Shown: positions 20,760 to 32,476 of the stretch, piece after piece
Position numbering within the stretch: the first letter of the stretch is position 1
Layout: each line of letters starts with the position of its first letter
NCBI RefSeq assembly: GCF_030269925.1
Contig: NC_085120.1
Coordinates: 9,017,501-9,081,500 of the forward strand
Direction: 5' to 3'
Length of the DNA: 64,000 nucleotides
Source of the DNA: Bombyx mori
Taxonomy: Eukaryota > Arthropoda > Insecta > Lepidoptera > Bombycidae
Notes under the pieces: model-generated
Databases searched by the model: none
What the model was told of the DNA's origin: nothing
Seen by the model: only the letters and a program-made list of their open reading frames with translations
Translations under genes and position numbers: made by a program

Positions 20760-21310
20760 TGATGAAAATGATACGTCTCGATAGTTATTATCTCCTTATT
20801 AAGTTTCTTCAAGCTATCACTAAAATAGATATAACATATTGGAGATTAACTATCGTTTTTACTCTACAGTTTATTTCTTATGTGTCTCGTGTTATGTTTT
20901 ACCATTTCGACATTTATTCAAGTAGCACATAAATTAGTAAAATAAATTAAAATAAAATTTTATTTCTAGGAGACACTGTATCAAGCAATATTATTGAATA
21001 AAATCACAACCGGTCAATTTGAAAAACATATTCAAATTAATTGGTAGTTTATTATCAAATGCCGAATCGACTTTAAGTTTTAATTATCGGGTATATAACG
21101 TCTAGTTTCGTTTAAAATCAAAATACATTAAGGGGACCAGTCTGATTTGGAAAGATTCGCATCGTGCACCCGGTTTCCGAGAAACTATCCTCTTAGTGTA
21201 AAAACGCGAAGTATCCATAATATCTCATATGTATCTTGGATACATCTTGTACACTGCCTTGCTTTTAAAGTTGATAGAGCGAATTATAAGTACAAAACTT
21301 CTTGTTGTGA
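20760..21310. other. AT-rich spacer, no gene seen
   Basis: Nothing recognised. Confidence 0.4.
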
Positions 21311-21312
21311 AG

Positions 21313-21515
21313 TACTGGTGGTAGGACCTCTTGTGAGTCCGCACGGGTAGGTACCACCACCCCGCCTATTTCTGCCGTGAAGCAGTAATGCGTTTCGGCT
21401 TGAAGGGTGGGGCAGCCGTTGTAACCATACTGAGACCTTAGAACTTATATCTCAAGGTGGGTGGCGCATTTACGTTATAGATGTCTATGGGCTCCAGACA
21501 CCAATAAAAAAAAAA
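21313..21515 (+). mobile_element. BMC1-like 3' unit with deleted tail side
   Basis: It starts at the usual tactggtggtaggacctc but jumps from gtctatgggctccag to acaccaataaaaaa, so ~45 bp next to the A-tail is missing while the tail itself is kept. Confidence 0.9.
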
Positions 21516-21519
21516 CTTG

Positions 21520-22090
21520 ATCGCGAGCTGGTTCCGGTTCACTACTAACCAGGCGATTGAGGCTTCGTATCCGAATCATATTGGTAAATCCAAGACCAGA
21601 ACGATTTTAGCAATCAAATCCCTGTTAACTTTTTTTTTGTTTGAAGCCAAAGAAAAAGTGTGAATATAAAGTGACGATTACACGTAATCTTAGTGTTCGG
21701 CTGAAACATATTCTCGGATTCTAGTCTCATACAATCTTTATTAAGTAATCTGGAGATTTCTGGAATTTAGTATATTACCTTACGGGATTGTACCGAGCAA
21801 ATTGGCTGCAAATTTAATTTCGACTCTGATAAGATGCCTCTAAATTTTATGCAGTTTCAAACTGTTGCCATAACGACGTGCTCCACCACATCGGATGCAT
21901 AGTAGATGGATCTAACATGAGATCGTGTGCCGGATTGGAAAGTTTGCATACGAATTTGAATATTCTGTAGGGTTGTCTGTCACATTTATCATTTTAAATT
22001 TTAAGATTGAAGATGTAGGTATCTCTGTATTTATATTTTTTTTATTTTGTTAATTTGTATTTTATATTTATGTTTTTAATAAAAAAAATT
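21520..22090. other. Unique spacer, no gene seen
   Basis: No gene or family recognised; low-complexity T/A tracts at 22026-22090 lead into the SINE. Confidence 0.4.
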
Positions 22091-22091
22091 G

Positions 22092-22262
22092 ACTGGTGCA
22101 TTAGTTAGCGTCTCTGATTGGGTAGCCGATGGGTGTGGGTTCGTTCCCATGTCAGGTATGATGAATAGGTTTGTTTGGCTCTTTGTCTGAGTGTTTAATA
22201 TTTATATACATATTATGTATATCAGGGCGTCGAGAGGCTGGTTATATATATATTTTTTATTT
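22092..22262 (+). mobile_element. tRNA-derived SINE
   Basis: The head has tRNA-like layout: ttagttagcgtctctgattg (A-box-like region) and gggttcgttcccatg at 22137-22151, close to the RNA polymerase III B-box consensus. The body (ctttgtctgagtgtttaata, then tatcagggcgtcgagaggct) resembles lepidopteran tRNA-SINE bodies as I recall them. It cannot be a working tRNA gene because the acceptor stem does not pair and the sequence continues into the SINE body. Confidence 0.65.
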
Positions 22263-22269
22263 ACATACG

Positions 22270-22995
22270 AAAAAAATACATAATGTATTCAATAATTTTA
22301 TATCGAAACAATTATCTTCATGTATACTGTAATTAAGGCAATAGGTTCTGTAATTTTTTTTTAAATTAAAAACAACAGGTCTCGTTTTTGAAAAGTTGTA
22401 AGCATTTCTATAACTATATATCTGTCAACCCTACTCAGAGCGCTGTCCGGAGTACACAAGTAAAAGGAAGGAAGTGGAAACACTGATTCCTTATGTAATT
22501 TGCGGTTGATTATGTAATTAGATCGTTGGTATTCGCGGAATCCGGTCTGTGAATATTTAATATAAGGTTATTGACATTGATATTCTATATAGACATTAAC
22601 TCAGCATACGATTTAGGTCAAACAAACCGGAACAAACCGACATGGATTTGAAATTAATGTTTTATTTTTATTTACCTCGATGAGTGGAAAGAACTCACGG
22701 ACCGCCTTGTCCATTAAAAAGAGTAGCCGACATACATATGTACTTGAAAACGTGTTATTTATAATTGCCTTCGTAGACAGTAAATTAAACGCCCTGACTG
22801 TCTTAAAAAAAAATTGAATAATTTAAAACTTGATTTTTCCTAAATTTAACTGTTGATTTTCTAAAAAAAAACAAAAGCTACACTTAACCTTTTGTTTTCG
22901 TATGACAAATATGTACTTAGATCATGAAAAATTTGTAAGTTGACCGATATGGAAATCTCTACATCAATTGGATACCATAGCAACTCGAAAGACAA
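22270..22995. other. AT-rich spacer with one decayed repeat
   Basis: At 22668-22730 the phrase gatgagtggaaagaactcac looks like a worn BMC1-like tail region on the minus strand. The rest is AT-rich and unrecognised. Confidence 0.4.
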
Positions 22996-22997
22996 GT

Positions 22998-23134
22998 GTT
23001 TTTTTTTGTTGCTCGAGAAGGCAGACAAGCATACGGCCCACCTGCTAGTAAGTAATTACTGTCGCTCAGGAACGTCAGCAATGCCAGGGGCAGCGCCAAA
23101 CCGCTGCCTACCGCTTAATACTCCCCCTTAATAA
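22998..23134 (-). mobile_element. LINE 3'-tail repeat 'C' (gcctacaaaggcaataaa type)
   Basis: It begins with a T-run, then gcatacggcccacctgctag, and ends with ccgctgcctaccgctta. It matches the 3'-UTR of the LINE remnant at 28940-29170, and copies at 35189-35312 and 40680-40800. Confidence 0.8.
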
Positions 23135-23139
23135 TAGTT

Positions 23140-23690
23140 GTTCCCTATGGATCAATCGGGGGCTGTGGCCGTGGAAGAGGCTAAATAAGATTATTTTTCA
23201 AAATGGCACACCAAAGAGATGCATAGATTAACAGAAGAGCAGATGTTAACATTACCACATAAAAAAGCCATGTATTTAAAATAGTTATTTAAAAAATATA
23301 CACTAAATAGTGAAGTGGTGTAATGGAACATGTTCTAATTGACGTTTCAAACAGCACGGAATGTGATGTGGAAAAGCATTTATTGTGCTACAACGGCTCC
23401 GTCTAGTAGCTAGAGAGCGGGCCATGAATCCATTTGAAAAGCTGACCTATATCAAATATTACATTTCCCTGAGGCTTCCATTAGACTAATGAAACGATGA
23501 AAGACTCCGCTGTTAAGTCGCGTTTGCCGTTTTCATAACTTTTCCCGTAAAATCTGACTGTTAAAATGAACCTACAGGCTATATTGGCTTTTAAACATGC
23601 AGGATATTTGTTTTTGTTTTGTGATATCGAAGCTTTGTTGTTGTTTTATATGATTTAATGACAAGCTTATTATTTAGCATAGACTTAATG
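23140..23690. other. AT-rich spacer, no gene seen
   Basis: Nothing recognised. Confidence 0.4.
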
Positions 23691-23695
23691 CAATA

Positions 23696-23931
23696 AGAAA
23701 ATTTTGACAATAAACAAATAGTATGCATGCGTGTGTGTCAAATACATGGTAGTGTGTGTAACGTTTTCTTTATTGATTTAATGTATGTTTTATGCATTAT
23801 TTAAAGAAATATTAGCATTGTGCACTGCTTCTCTATATTCTCTATAAGTGTGGAAAATTTCATACTCCTCCGTCCGCGCAATTTTCGTAAAAAGGGGTAC
23901 AACGTTTTTGCTTCACGTATTAATATATAGA
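23696..23931 (-). mobile_element. Helitron-like 5' portion, 'ttgcgcggacg' family
   Basis: The right end, agatat-rich with TCTATATATTAATACGTGA on the minus strand at 23931, equals the 5' end of 13679-14114. The left side stops near 23696 without the CTAG end, so the 3' half is lost. Confidence 0.8.
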
Positions 23932-23934
23932 TAA

Positions 23935-25650
23935 ACTAGGCGTTACACCGGGTATAAAGAAACGGAATATGGGTTTATACCTTGATTGACAAATTCAATT
24001 TTGGTCTCGATTGGCCAAATCGGTTTTTCTCCCAGCGCGAGCGTCTTACCTTTTATTACTGGTCACGGTAGCACTTATTTAATGGGATGGAGTACAATGT
24101 AATTAGTTTTGTGTAATATAGCGTGGCGTCAGCGGTGATGGTAAAAACGCTTATTATTAAGTGCGTACTGAGAATGAACTTGAATTGAACGCGTCTGATA
24201 TTGATGCTTCGGCAACCGTCGGTTGTGGTGCCGATAATTGGTACAAATAGGTAGGAAAGGAAAAGGAAATTAATCATTGTAAGCGCTTTTAATAGTGCTA
24301 AATTACAGGCCAAGACCTACAGCCACGCCTCTGGCACCTGCATGTCCTTATCATTGACATACAATCGAAAGAGACAAAAGAATGTGTAAGCTAGATTTTT
24401 TTTTCTGTTTATCTTTTGTAAAATTTGAAAACTATTTTTGGACTGTATGTTTTGATCTAGTGTTAGGCACTTATAGTTGTAATTATGTTTATTATCTTTA
24501 ATATAGTTAAACCACTTTTATGACTTAAACACGGTCGCGCATAAAAATAAAAATTTATTATCATTACCGACAAGCACTCTTACCTTCGAAATATGAAGCA
24601 CGTTTTCTTAATATATCCACTTAATAGCATCCCTTTGATCAGGTACGTACTGAAGGTAGATTTGCTAAGGTCGTGCTTAAGTCACCCAATAAATACAATG
24701 GCTTCTTTAAAACAATTGTCTTAAGGATAAGCCACTATTGTAATCACCTCCAAAACATACACGTTGTATAATTACAGATTTTCACCGATGACAATCAAGT
24801 CGAAAGTTAATTGGGAAATCGGCTATTCCGCTAATACCCGAACACGGAATTGATTTGCATAAGGAATAGGCAGGATCGAAAACAGCTCGCTTTGAACTTG
24901 CAATATGCCCCTTTTTACCACCACTCACTATTAAACTTTAGTAAATATGAATTACGGTAGTAATTAGATATGATATTTAGTCCCACAATTGGCCACAATC
25001 AAACTTTATTAAATGTGTCTTCTGGACCAATTTAGAAAGAAAGTCATTTCTACCTGTAGATGCTGAACTCTAATCTTCTGAAAATAATGCAAATGAAGAC
25101 GTGTCGCCTTTCAAAATTTTTATTTCATTAATTATTTATATAATTTATTGTCTTATATACGAAATTTAATTATTTTATTTGGTATAATAAACAAGCATTG
25201 AACATACTGTTTCCATTGTCAACTATGCTCGTTGTTGGAAGATATTAACAAAAGATGGAAAGGTCCATTGAAGTGATACACAATACACACGACATAATCA
25301 GTTCTCTGTATTAACGTATCAATAGACTCGAAAATCAATGAGGCCCCCGCCGATTTAACGGAATACGTCCCTCCATCCGTCCCTTCGAGGAGAACCTTCC
25401 TGACTTTAATTATAATTCCATAGCACTCTCCCGGGGAATATTAGAACGTTTGTTAATTAAATGCCTCATCAATATTGGTTTAATATATTGTCGTGCTATG
25501 AATAGCAACTGTATTAGCCCTATGAATTTTTGTAACCCTTTCAAAAGAGCATCCAATTTCTTGTGGTATAGCGTGCTATAACACTATGCTGTGATTTAGT
25601 CTACGATTATGCCGATATCTACAAAAAAAGGGTAATCGAATGTAATAATT
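23935..25650. other. Longest repeat-free stretch, no gene recognised
   Basis: About 1.7 kb without a repeat family I can name. The patch 25320-25440 (for example gaggcccccgccgatttaac) is of higher complexity and GC than its surroundings. No open frame over 85 codons and no splice-linked coding pattern could be made out. Confidence 0.4.
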
Positions 25651-25689
25651 ATTGGCGGTAGGATGTACTTATTGTGCTCCTACCCTGCC

Positions 25690-25938
25690 ACCTAGATCAG
25701 TGGTTGGCAAACCGCGGCTCGCAAGCCGTATGCGGCTCTGACTCCTCGGCTATGGCTCTTTCGCGAAATATATAGTCCAGACACGGAATATTACTTAATA
25801 TTTTGGCTTGTGAGAGATGCATAAACATTTTTGAAACGCAAGGCTATAAAAATATGTGTAAAAAATGACATTTTCAATAATTTTCAATTTTTATTATGGC
25901 TCTTTTGGTTGACAATGTTGTTGACCATTGACCTAAAC
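25690..25938. mobile_element. hAT-type MITE, 233 bp, with 8 bp TSD
   Basis: The body is 25698-25930. The left end CAGTGGTTGGCAAACC and the right end (minus strand CAATGGTCAACAAC) are imperfect inverted repeats of the hAT CAGNGG type. Flanks acctagat (25690-25697) and acctaaac (25931-25938) match at 6 of 8 bases, as an aged 8 bp duplication. No coding capacity. It lies 14 bp from the mariner. Confidence 0.75.
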
Positions 25939-25952
25939 CATTTTTTGTATTA

Positions 25953-27258
25953 TACCTAGTCAGGTCATAAATTCTGTCACATGTTTAATGTAAAAAAATT
26001 GAAACAAGTTTATTCATTATGTAACCATTCATATACCAAAATGAACTTAACAAAACATAGATTCTTATGACACTAAAGTTTATTCAAAATGACCTCCGTG
26101 ATTTTGAATACAGGCCTTCAATCTGCGCGGCCAGTTGTCTATCGCAGCACGAACGAGGTCCATGTCAATATCGGTGGCTGCCTTAATCAAGGATGTCTTG
26201 AGTGACTCCAAATTGGGATGAGGCTTTGAGCACGCCTTTTCCTCCAAGTGTTGCCATATCTTGTAATCTAACGGATTCAAATCTGGACTGGAGGAGGGCC
26301 AGTCTTCGTGCCGGATGAAGTCGATTTCACGCGCCGCCAGCCAGTCTTGTGTGCTCTTCGCTCTATGAGCTGGCGCCGAATCTTGTCGGAATACCCAGTG
26401 CCTGTTATTGAACATGGTATGAGAAACAGGTTCCACAAGGTTCGTCAGGACTGTATTTTGATACACAACTGCATTCGTTTTTACACCTTTCTCACAAAAA
26501 TGTACCTCTGTTAAGCCCCAATAAGAAACTCCCAACCATACCATGAGCGAGGATGGAAAATGACCTCGTTGGACACGCGGAATACGGTTGCTCGCTTCTT
26601 CACTACTGTGTGCGTACACCTTATCATTTTGTTTGTTGTAGCTCTCTTCTACGGTAAAAATTTTTTCATCCGAAAAAAGAATTTCCCGATATTTTTTTCC
26701 CGCGTACCGCTTCAACAAAGCGCGGCATCTCTTCAGTCTCCATTAGACGAGCATTCAAACGATGTCCTGTTTTCCTTCGATATGCCCGAAGCCCTAAGTC
26801 TTCATTTAACACCCTTTTCACCGTGGTTCTGCTTAACCCCATCTGAAGGGCCAACAGTTTCTGCTTACGTTTGGGATTTCTTTGAATTCGCGCCTTCACA
26901 GCTTTTATCACTGCTGGAGTCCTAACAGACCGAGGGCGACCACTTCTTGACCTGTCATCTACACTAGAGTCTTCATTGTATCGTTTGATGGTACGATAAA
27001 CGAATCTTTTGGTTATATTCAAATTTTTCAGTATGTTAAAAATTTGAATTGGCGCGTAACCGCAACGATGCAACGCAATAACTGCAACACGGTCTTCTTT
27101 AAGCGTCCACTCCATATTTAAAAATGAGTAAAATTCTAAAAGTATACATTTTTATTTTCATGAACAATTAGAAATTCGAATTCAATAAACTTTTTTGTGG
27201 CCAGCATTCTAAAAGAAAAGTTTTTACTGTGTGACAATACTTATGACCTGACTAGGTA
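25953..27258 (-). mobile_element. Full-length mariner, DD37D (maT/Bmmar1-type)
   Basis: The body is 25955-27256 (1302 bp). Ends are CCTAGTCAGGTCATAAATTC on the left and, on the opposite strand, CCTAGTCAGGTCATAAGTAT on the right, about 27 bp inverted repeats with two mismatches. The duplicated TA target is at 25953-25954 and 27257-27258. Length and ends are as expected of mariners. It encodes a transposase broken by one frameshift. Confidence 0.95.
26080..27115 (-). pseudogene. DD37D mariner transposase, one frameshift
   Basis: Transposases of this group bind the terminal repeats and catalyse cut-and-paste movement into TA. The first frame (27115 to ~26720) starts MEWTLKEDRVAVIAL. It carries two helix-turn-helix regions (about residues 15-45 and 80-110) joined by a GRPRSVRT linker. 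The second frame (~26720 to 26080) has the catalytic triad: FSDEKIF, then FRQDSAPAH, then SSPDLNPLDY. Counting from the second aspartate to the last gives 37 intervening residues, hence DD37D. The two frames join near 26715-26724 and fit loss of a single base; no other stop was seen. The gene is otherwise full length (about 345 residues). Confidence 0.93.
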
Positions 27259-27259
27259 T

Positions 27260-27885
27260 GTCATGACTCAATACCGCCCTTAGATGCTAAAATGAACATA
27301 TTATTTAACATTGAGTCAGTATGAAAGTCATAAAGAACATTTTCTGATAAGTCGATGAGGTCGAATGCTCAATTAGCAACCACTAAGTAACAAATCTAAG
27401 TCGTGAGTAAGTTAGTGCTAAGAATTTTTGAAAGACAAAAGGAACGAATTAACAAACCATCATATATTCAATGCAAATTTCATTTTTGTTTATTAAATGT
27501 GTATATCAAAAGTATGAGTATGTCTATTTGTTATCATAAAAAAGAACGCAGACATGTAACCCCCTAGCGGTTTTCAAAAGATCGTTACAGCCTTTCTCAA
27601 TTTATCTGAATCCCTTTCATTGTATTCCTCCGAGCCTTTCGTGCCCTGTATAAAGACAAATGGTTTCTGCAGTCGTCGCAGAGTTATCTCGTCGCAATTT
27701 CTTCTAATTCGCGCCACCAATGACCCGCGTTGTAGGGTTAATTAAAGAATTAATCGTTATCCAGGGCCGTGGGGGACTGCGGGCCGAGACCGTGGCTGAA
27801 ATTTGTCGTGCGGGTTATAAATGATGCCCCCAGGAAGGTTCTGAATGGGGCGTTTAATGCTGTTGCCATCTTTTTAGCCGTGCTC
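27260..27885. other. Unique sequence with a high-complexity block
   Basis: The part 27560-27880 is of balanced composition and contains gggttaattaaagaattaat, two closely spaced TTAAT cores. It has no repeat copies here and no coding frame. It could be a conserved non-coding element, or simply old unique DNA. Confidence 0.4.
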
Positions 27886-27891
27886 TTGATT

Positions 27892-28050
27892 TACTTCAAT
27901 AGGTAGAACGAACTAACGAAACGCTTGATGTTAAGTGGTTAGAGCCTATGTGGACATCACAACATCTACAAGGTGCCTCACCTTGAGATATAAAGTCGTG
28001 GTCTCAAATGTAATAATACTGGCTGTCATAGTACCTTTCTTCAGATCAAA
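27892..28050 (-). repeat. BMC1-like 3' unit, strongly diverged
   Basis: Recognisable pieces in order: ttgatgttaagtggttagag, acaacatctacaagg, tcaccttgagatataaagtc, and a final tactggctgtcatagtac. Both ends have decayed. Confidence 0.65.
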
Positions 28051-28059
28051 AATGTGATA

Positions 28060-28476
28060 AAATTGTCAATTTGAGCACTCGAGAACATATTTTAAGTCCT
28101 TTACTGTATTTCCACAGAGCACGTTAACCTGAATAATAAATAAATATTTTCAAATATTTTTTTGTTTTTTTTTTTAAATAGTAAGCCCACCAAAGCTTAC
28201 CTCGGCTTGGCGTAAAATTTTCAGGTGTAAAATATTTGCATGCATATAAATCAAACGCAAACTAAATTAAGAGTTGTTCGCTTGGATTTTTGGATGGTTC
28301 GCTCGTTGGATGTGTGTTTATTATTCGGCAGAGAGTTCTTGATATTCACGTTTAATTATGTATGTGCATTCGTTGATTCGAGGCCGAGAAACGGACACGT
28401 GAGTTCCGACGATATATCTTAAGATAATGTAAGTTTGATGACGCGCTTCGTTCTATAATGCCGAATCGATGAGATC
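28060..28476. other. AT-rich spacer, no gene seen
   Basis: Nothing recognised. Confidence 0.35.
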
Positions 28477-28703
28477 CCGTAAACCAGGGGTTCCCAAACT
28501 TATTTTGTCTACTGCCCACTTTGAGAATAAATTATTTTTAGCGCCCACATTTTTTGCACCTACTTAAAAACCACTATAGCGAGAGCTCACTCGATGTCTC
28601 TACACAACGCCCCCTTTTTTCTGGGTCTCTTACCGCCCCCCTTTAGGCCTGCAGTGCCTACAAGGGGGCTTTATCGCCCACTTTGGGAAAGGCTGCTGTA
28701 AAC
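28477..28703. mobile_element. hAT-type MITE, 211 bp, with 8 bp TSD
   Basis: The body is 28485-28695. The left end CAGGGGTTCCCAAACTT and the minus-strand right end CAGCCTTTCCCAAAGTG share CAG..TTCCCAAA. Flanks ccgtaaac and ctgtaaac match at 7 of 8 bases. Interior is non-coding with C-rich tracts. Confidence 0.85.
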
Positions 28704-28939
28704 TAACACAGCTCGGAGTAAGATTTTTAAATGTATCATCTGACTTAGGTACTATTTGGAAATATATTCACCCCTTACATACATACATTATGCAGAGACG
28801 CTTCTCTGTAGACGGTTGTCTATTTAAAATAATAGCGTTCACGTGTTCACTGAATTTCAGATAGGAACGACAAAATTACATGTAAATTATTTATTTTCTA
28901 TTTCACATAAAGTCGTTGTAACAGAGCTGTCCAGTAAAA

Positions 28940-29170
28940 GAGGTGATAGTGTAAGTGTGTCCGGCTTTGGAATGAGCTCCCCTCCACGGTGTTTCCCGAG
29001 CGCTATGACATGTCCTTCTTCAAAAGAGGCTTGTGGAGAGTATAAAGCGGTAGGCAGCGGCTTGGCTCTGCCCCTGGCATTGCTGAAGTCCATGGGCGAC
29101 GGTAACCACTCACCATCAGGTGGGCCGTATGCCCGTCTGCCTACAAAGGCAATAAAAAAAAAAATAAAAA
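28940..29170 (+). mobile_element. LINE 3' end 'C' with last codons of its ORF
   Basis: In one plus frame (28968 to the stop at 29043-29045) it reads WNELPSTVFPERYDMSFFKR, then GLWRV and a stop, a typical C-terminus of a non-LTR reverse-transcriptase ORF (xELPxxVFPxxYDMxxFKRxxxR). The 3'-UTR follows (agcggtaggcagcggcttgg, then cagacgggcatacggccc read on the minus strand) and an A-rich tail after gcctacaaaggcaataaa. The rest of the gene is lost by 5' truncation. The clade is not resolved. Confidence 0.8.
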
Positions 29171-29194
29171 AAAAAATTAGTAATATTAAAAAAA

Positions 29195-29520
29195 AAGTAA
29201 TCGCCAGATTAAAACGTTAAAGCAGCTTTAATTACGTTCGCGACTCGTGAAAGCCGAAGAAAATACGATAGACAATAGCGTGATTAGAAGTCTCGTCTAC
29301 AAAGTTCCCAATAACAATGTCATAAACCACAATCATGTTCGCTGTGTAGAGATATCGATGACAACGGACAAATCTGGAATCTCGTTAATGGGAATGAAGA
29401 TAGATCGGGTAACATAAATGGTAGTAGTAGCAGCTTCACTGTGAATCTCATCCAAACATACAGACAACATATCAGAGATCGTTTGTCCGACTCAAAAATG
29501 AACTAGATAAAGTGAATAAG
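29195..29520. other. Unique spacer, no gene seen
   Basis: Nothing recognised. Confidence 0.35.
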
Positions 29521-29522
29521 TA

Positions 29523-29807
29523 TCTCTATATATAAAAATGAATTGCTGTTCGTTAGTCTCGCTAAAACTCGAGAAACGCTGGACCGATTTGGCTAATTTT
29601 GATCTTGAATTATTTGTGGAAGTCCAGGGAAGGTTTAAGAGAAAATATAAAAAATCTCGGAATTATATAAAAACAAACAATTCTGTTTTTCCTTTGATGT
29701 GTCCCCCGTCAGACGGATTCCTTTTGTTTGTTTTAAGTTTATTTATACAAAAGTTTAGGTCTTTTATTTATCGATTGAGGCACTACAAAGTCTGCCGGGT
29801 CAGCTAG
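29523..29807 (+). mobile_element. Helitron-like element, 'gctggaccgatttggct' family, 285 bp
   Basis: It starts TCTCTATATATAAAAATG after A and ends ctgccgggtcagCTAG before T, an exact A/T insertion. It keeps the internal part (gtcagacggattccttttg) missing from 9260-9506. Confidence 0.9.
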
Positions 29808-29809
29808 TA

Positions 29810-30274
29810 AATAATAATGTAATATTTCTTCATTATATCCTTCAGTGCAAACTTCACTCGCATCCACGAATTCGTTTATCGCATCAAAACATTCTAGTTT
29901 GTGAAATATTTTTCCGACGCGCTGTCACGAAATATATTCGCGTCCGCCATAAAATGCACGTACACTCCATTTAGGCGACCACCTAAAACGCCGGGACATA
30001 AACAAAGTTTGTCGCTGTAGGTACTCGCCGAGGACACGTCACGTCTCCGGAACGTCATCGGGACTCGCCAGGAGTGAATAAACTCTTGATGGCAAACTTT
30101 CAGGGAAGAAGAAGAGTCCTTTAAAAATATTCTCGGCACGTGCGCTCCGAGACGCCAAACAATTAATTTCTTTAATCAAGCCCACTCGAGGGAGCAGAAA
30201 CCTTTTACGGATGTTATTCTTGAAGAATTGTAAATTATATCTTTGATAATTTTGCTATATTTTTTTTACATAGT
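29810..30274. other. Unique, GC-richer block without recognised gene
   Basis: The part 29870-30180 has balanced composition and an 81-codon minus frame (30139-29894) beginning MPRIFLKDSSSSLKV. I recognise no domain, and the frame is not supported by splice sites or repeats. It is left as possible conserved non-coding or exon-like DNA. Confidence 0.4.
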
Positions 30275-30275
30275 A

Positions 30276-30608
30276 CTAGCTTTTGCTCGCGACTCCGTCC
30301 GCGTGGAATAGTTACTTTGGCCTAACGCTAAATTTTACCCCCCACTTTATTTACGTAGAAAGTGAAGATATTTTTGAATTATAGAATGTTAAGGAGCTAT
30401 TTAAACCCCGATTTTGAAACATTCCTTATTGGTGCTCCGCCTACATTGGTCTTAACGCGATGTAATATAGCCTATAACCTTCCTCAATAAATGGGCTATC
30501 TAACACTGAAATAATTTTTCAAATCGGACCAGTAGTTCCTGAGATTAGCGCGTTTAAACAAACAAACTCTTGAGCTTTATAATATTATTAATATTAATAC
30601 AGTATAGA
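30276..30608 (-). mobile_element. Helitron-like element, 'gcgggcaaaagctag' family, 333 bp
   Basis: On the minus strand it starts TCTATACTGTATTAATATTA after A and ends gagcaaaagCTAG before T. Interior phrases such as ctgagattagcgcgttt and cgtccgcgtggaatagttac are shared with 47281-47759 and 59056-59705. Confidence 0.9.
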
Positions 30609-30609
30609 T

Positions 30610-31315
30610 AGGTGAAGCGTGAAAACAATTATCTAATTTGGTATAATTAATTAGTATGCTCAAAATTGTTAATTTGTTTATTTCTGAATATGGTATTCAA
30701 TCAGCTACTATATAGTACAGGTGGCAAGGGAACAGTTTTCAAACTACAAATGGTAGCAGGTAGTAAATGATTCAATACAAAAAAGCAATATCGATTAGCA
30801 ATAAGAAATGCTTATACTATGTATTAGCTGTCAACGTGGGCAGCGTAAAAAAATAACAATAATATTATAACAATATAATGCTATTTTTTATTATTGTGTC
30901 ACGAACCGGTTTTACGAACTTCGATTTTCGTTCTCGGCAAACCTTACTTTCAATTTAGTTAAAATTGTAAATTGATAACTCTACAACTAAGTTAATATTT
31001 AAGGAGGTAGGAGGTAGGAGTAAGTAAGGAGAAGGAAGGTAAGGAATTGAAATCAACGGCTCATTATTATTTTTAGTTTAGTTTAGTCTAGTTTTTTTTT
31101 TCATCAGCAAACCGAGGTGTAATTGAACAAAAAAATCTGTAGTTTTTACGGATCAATTCGCGTAAATTGTCTTTTCCTTCTGTTCCTGTTCTTTATGTAC
31201 CTTTAGAGCTTGTTAGGATAATTCGCTGTGCTAATAACTTCGTGTAATCATAGTCTATCGTCACTAGAATGTATAAAATCATATTGTACGCTTTGTATTC
31301 TATCTATGACAATAG
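30610..31315. other. AT-rich spacer, no gene seen
   Basis: It includes a purine-rich tandem-like patch (ggaggtaggaggtaggag, about 31003-31020). No gene recognised. Confidence 0.4.
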
Positions 31316-31317
31316 TT

Positions 31318-31573
31318 TACTGGTGGTAGGACCTCTTGTGAGTCCGCACGGGTAGGTACCACCACCTTGCCTATTTCTGCCGTGAAGCAGTAATGCGTTT
31401 CGGTTTGAAGGGTGGGGCAGCCGTTGTAACTATACTGAGACCTTAGAACTTATTTCTCAACGTGGGTGAGAAATAAGTTCTGGTTCTCACCTTATAGATG
31501 TCTATGGGCTCCAGTAACCACTTAATACCAGGTGGGCTGTGACCTCTTCCACCCATCTAAGCAATTATAAAAT
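31318..31573 (+). mobile_element. BMC1-like 3' unit with local inverted patch
   Basis: It is full length from actggtggtagg to catctaagcaatt. Around 31449-31492 the normal ctcaaggtgggtggcgcat is replaced by a copy of neighbouring sequence in inverted orientation: gagaaataagttc follows gaacttatttctc. The change looks like a template-switch event. Confidence 0.9.
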
Positions 31574-31579
31574 AAAAAT

Positions 31580-32470
31580 ATCTACCAATAGTAACACAAA
31601 ATTCGTGCTTGCCGATCGATAGGTTGTTCTATAGTGCTAATAGTTGGTATATTTTTGGTTGTTCATTGACCCTGTTAACGTTTTAGGCAATAGCTACATT
31701 TAAGATCACTACAATACGAATAATTATTAAAAGAAGCTGCAATTGGGAGAAAGGTATGCATGTGATTTACAGAACAACTATTTTGAGATATCGACGATGT
31801 GATTAAGCTTCTTCACGCACGTGGGTCGATGTTGTAGGCGGTAGTCGATCCGATCGTGCCATTTGTTCCTTGCCAAGGTTTTGTTTAATTTATCTGTATT
31901 ATTTGCTTCTACATTTATTACAATTATTAATATTTTTATCCTTAAGGATGTTTGCTTGTATTCGTAATGAGTTATCTGAGCTTTATAAAGCCGTTATAAT
32001 GTTTATTCGGCCTATTAAAGCCTAACGAGCGTTCGATAAAGTTATTCACAAAGATTTGCTTAAAACCCAATAATCAAAATGTACGCCATGTTAACATTTT
32101 GTAGAAAAAAACGCTAAATCCAAAATACTCTGATACACTTTAAATTTGTAGTAGACACTTCTTTTAGGACGTTGGCACTCATTAAGAACTGATTTTACGT
32201 AGATCCTATAATGAATGGAATTTCCTCTATCATCGAAATTACTAATATTAAGATCAAGTATTACGAAAGTTACCCTGATAACCGTTGCTTGGACCAGCAA
32301 GCTACACGAGAAACTCTTTATCCCCAGAAACTGCCACGTGTTTTTTATTTTTTTTTATTCTAAATAATCATTTCAACGCTAGTGAAGCAGCGTGGCAATG
32401 CTTGTTAAGATTGTTCAATTATGGTTATTATATTCGAATATCCTGTAGCATGTAATGAAATATACACTTA
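31580..32470. other. AT-rich spacer, no gene seen
   Basis: Nothing recognised. Confidence 0.4.
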
Positions 32471-32476
32471 TGTCCC

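Noticed and set aside
22092..22165. Possible tRNA gene
   Set aside because: A- and B-box-like words are present, but no acceptor stem pairs and the sequence continues into a SINE body.
29894..30139. 81-codon minus frame MPRIFLKDSSSSL
   Set aside because: GC-richer DNA keeps frames open by chance; no domain, partner exon or repeat support.
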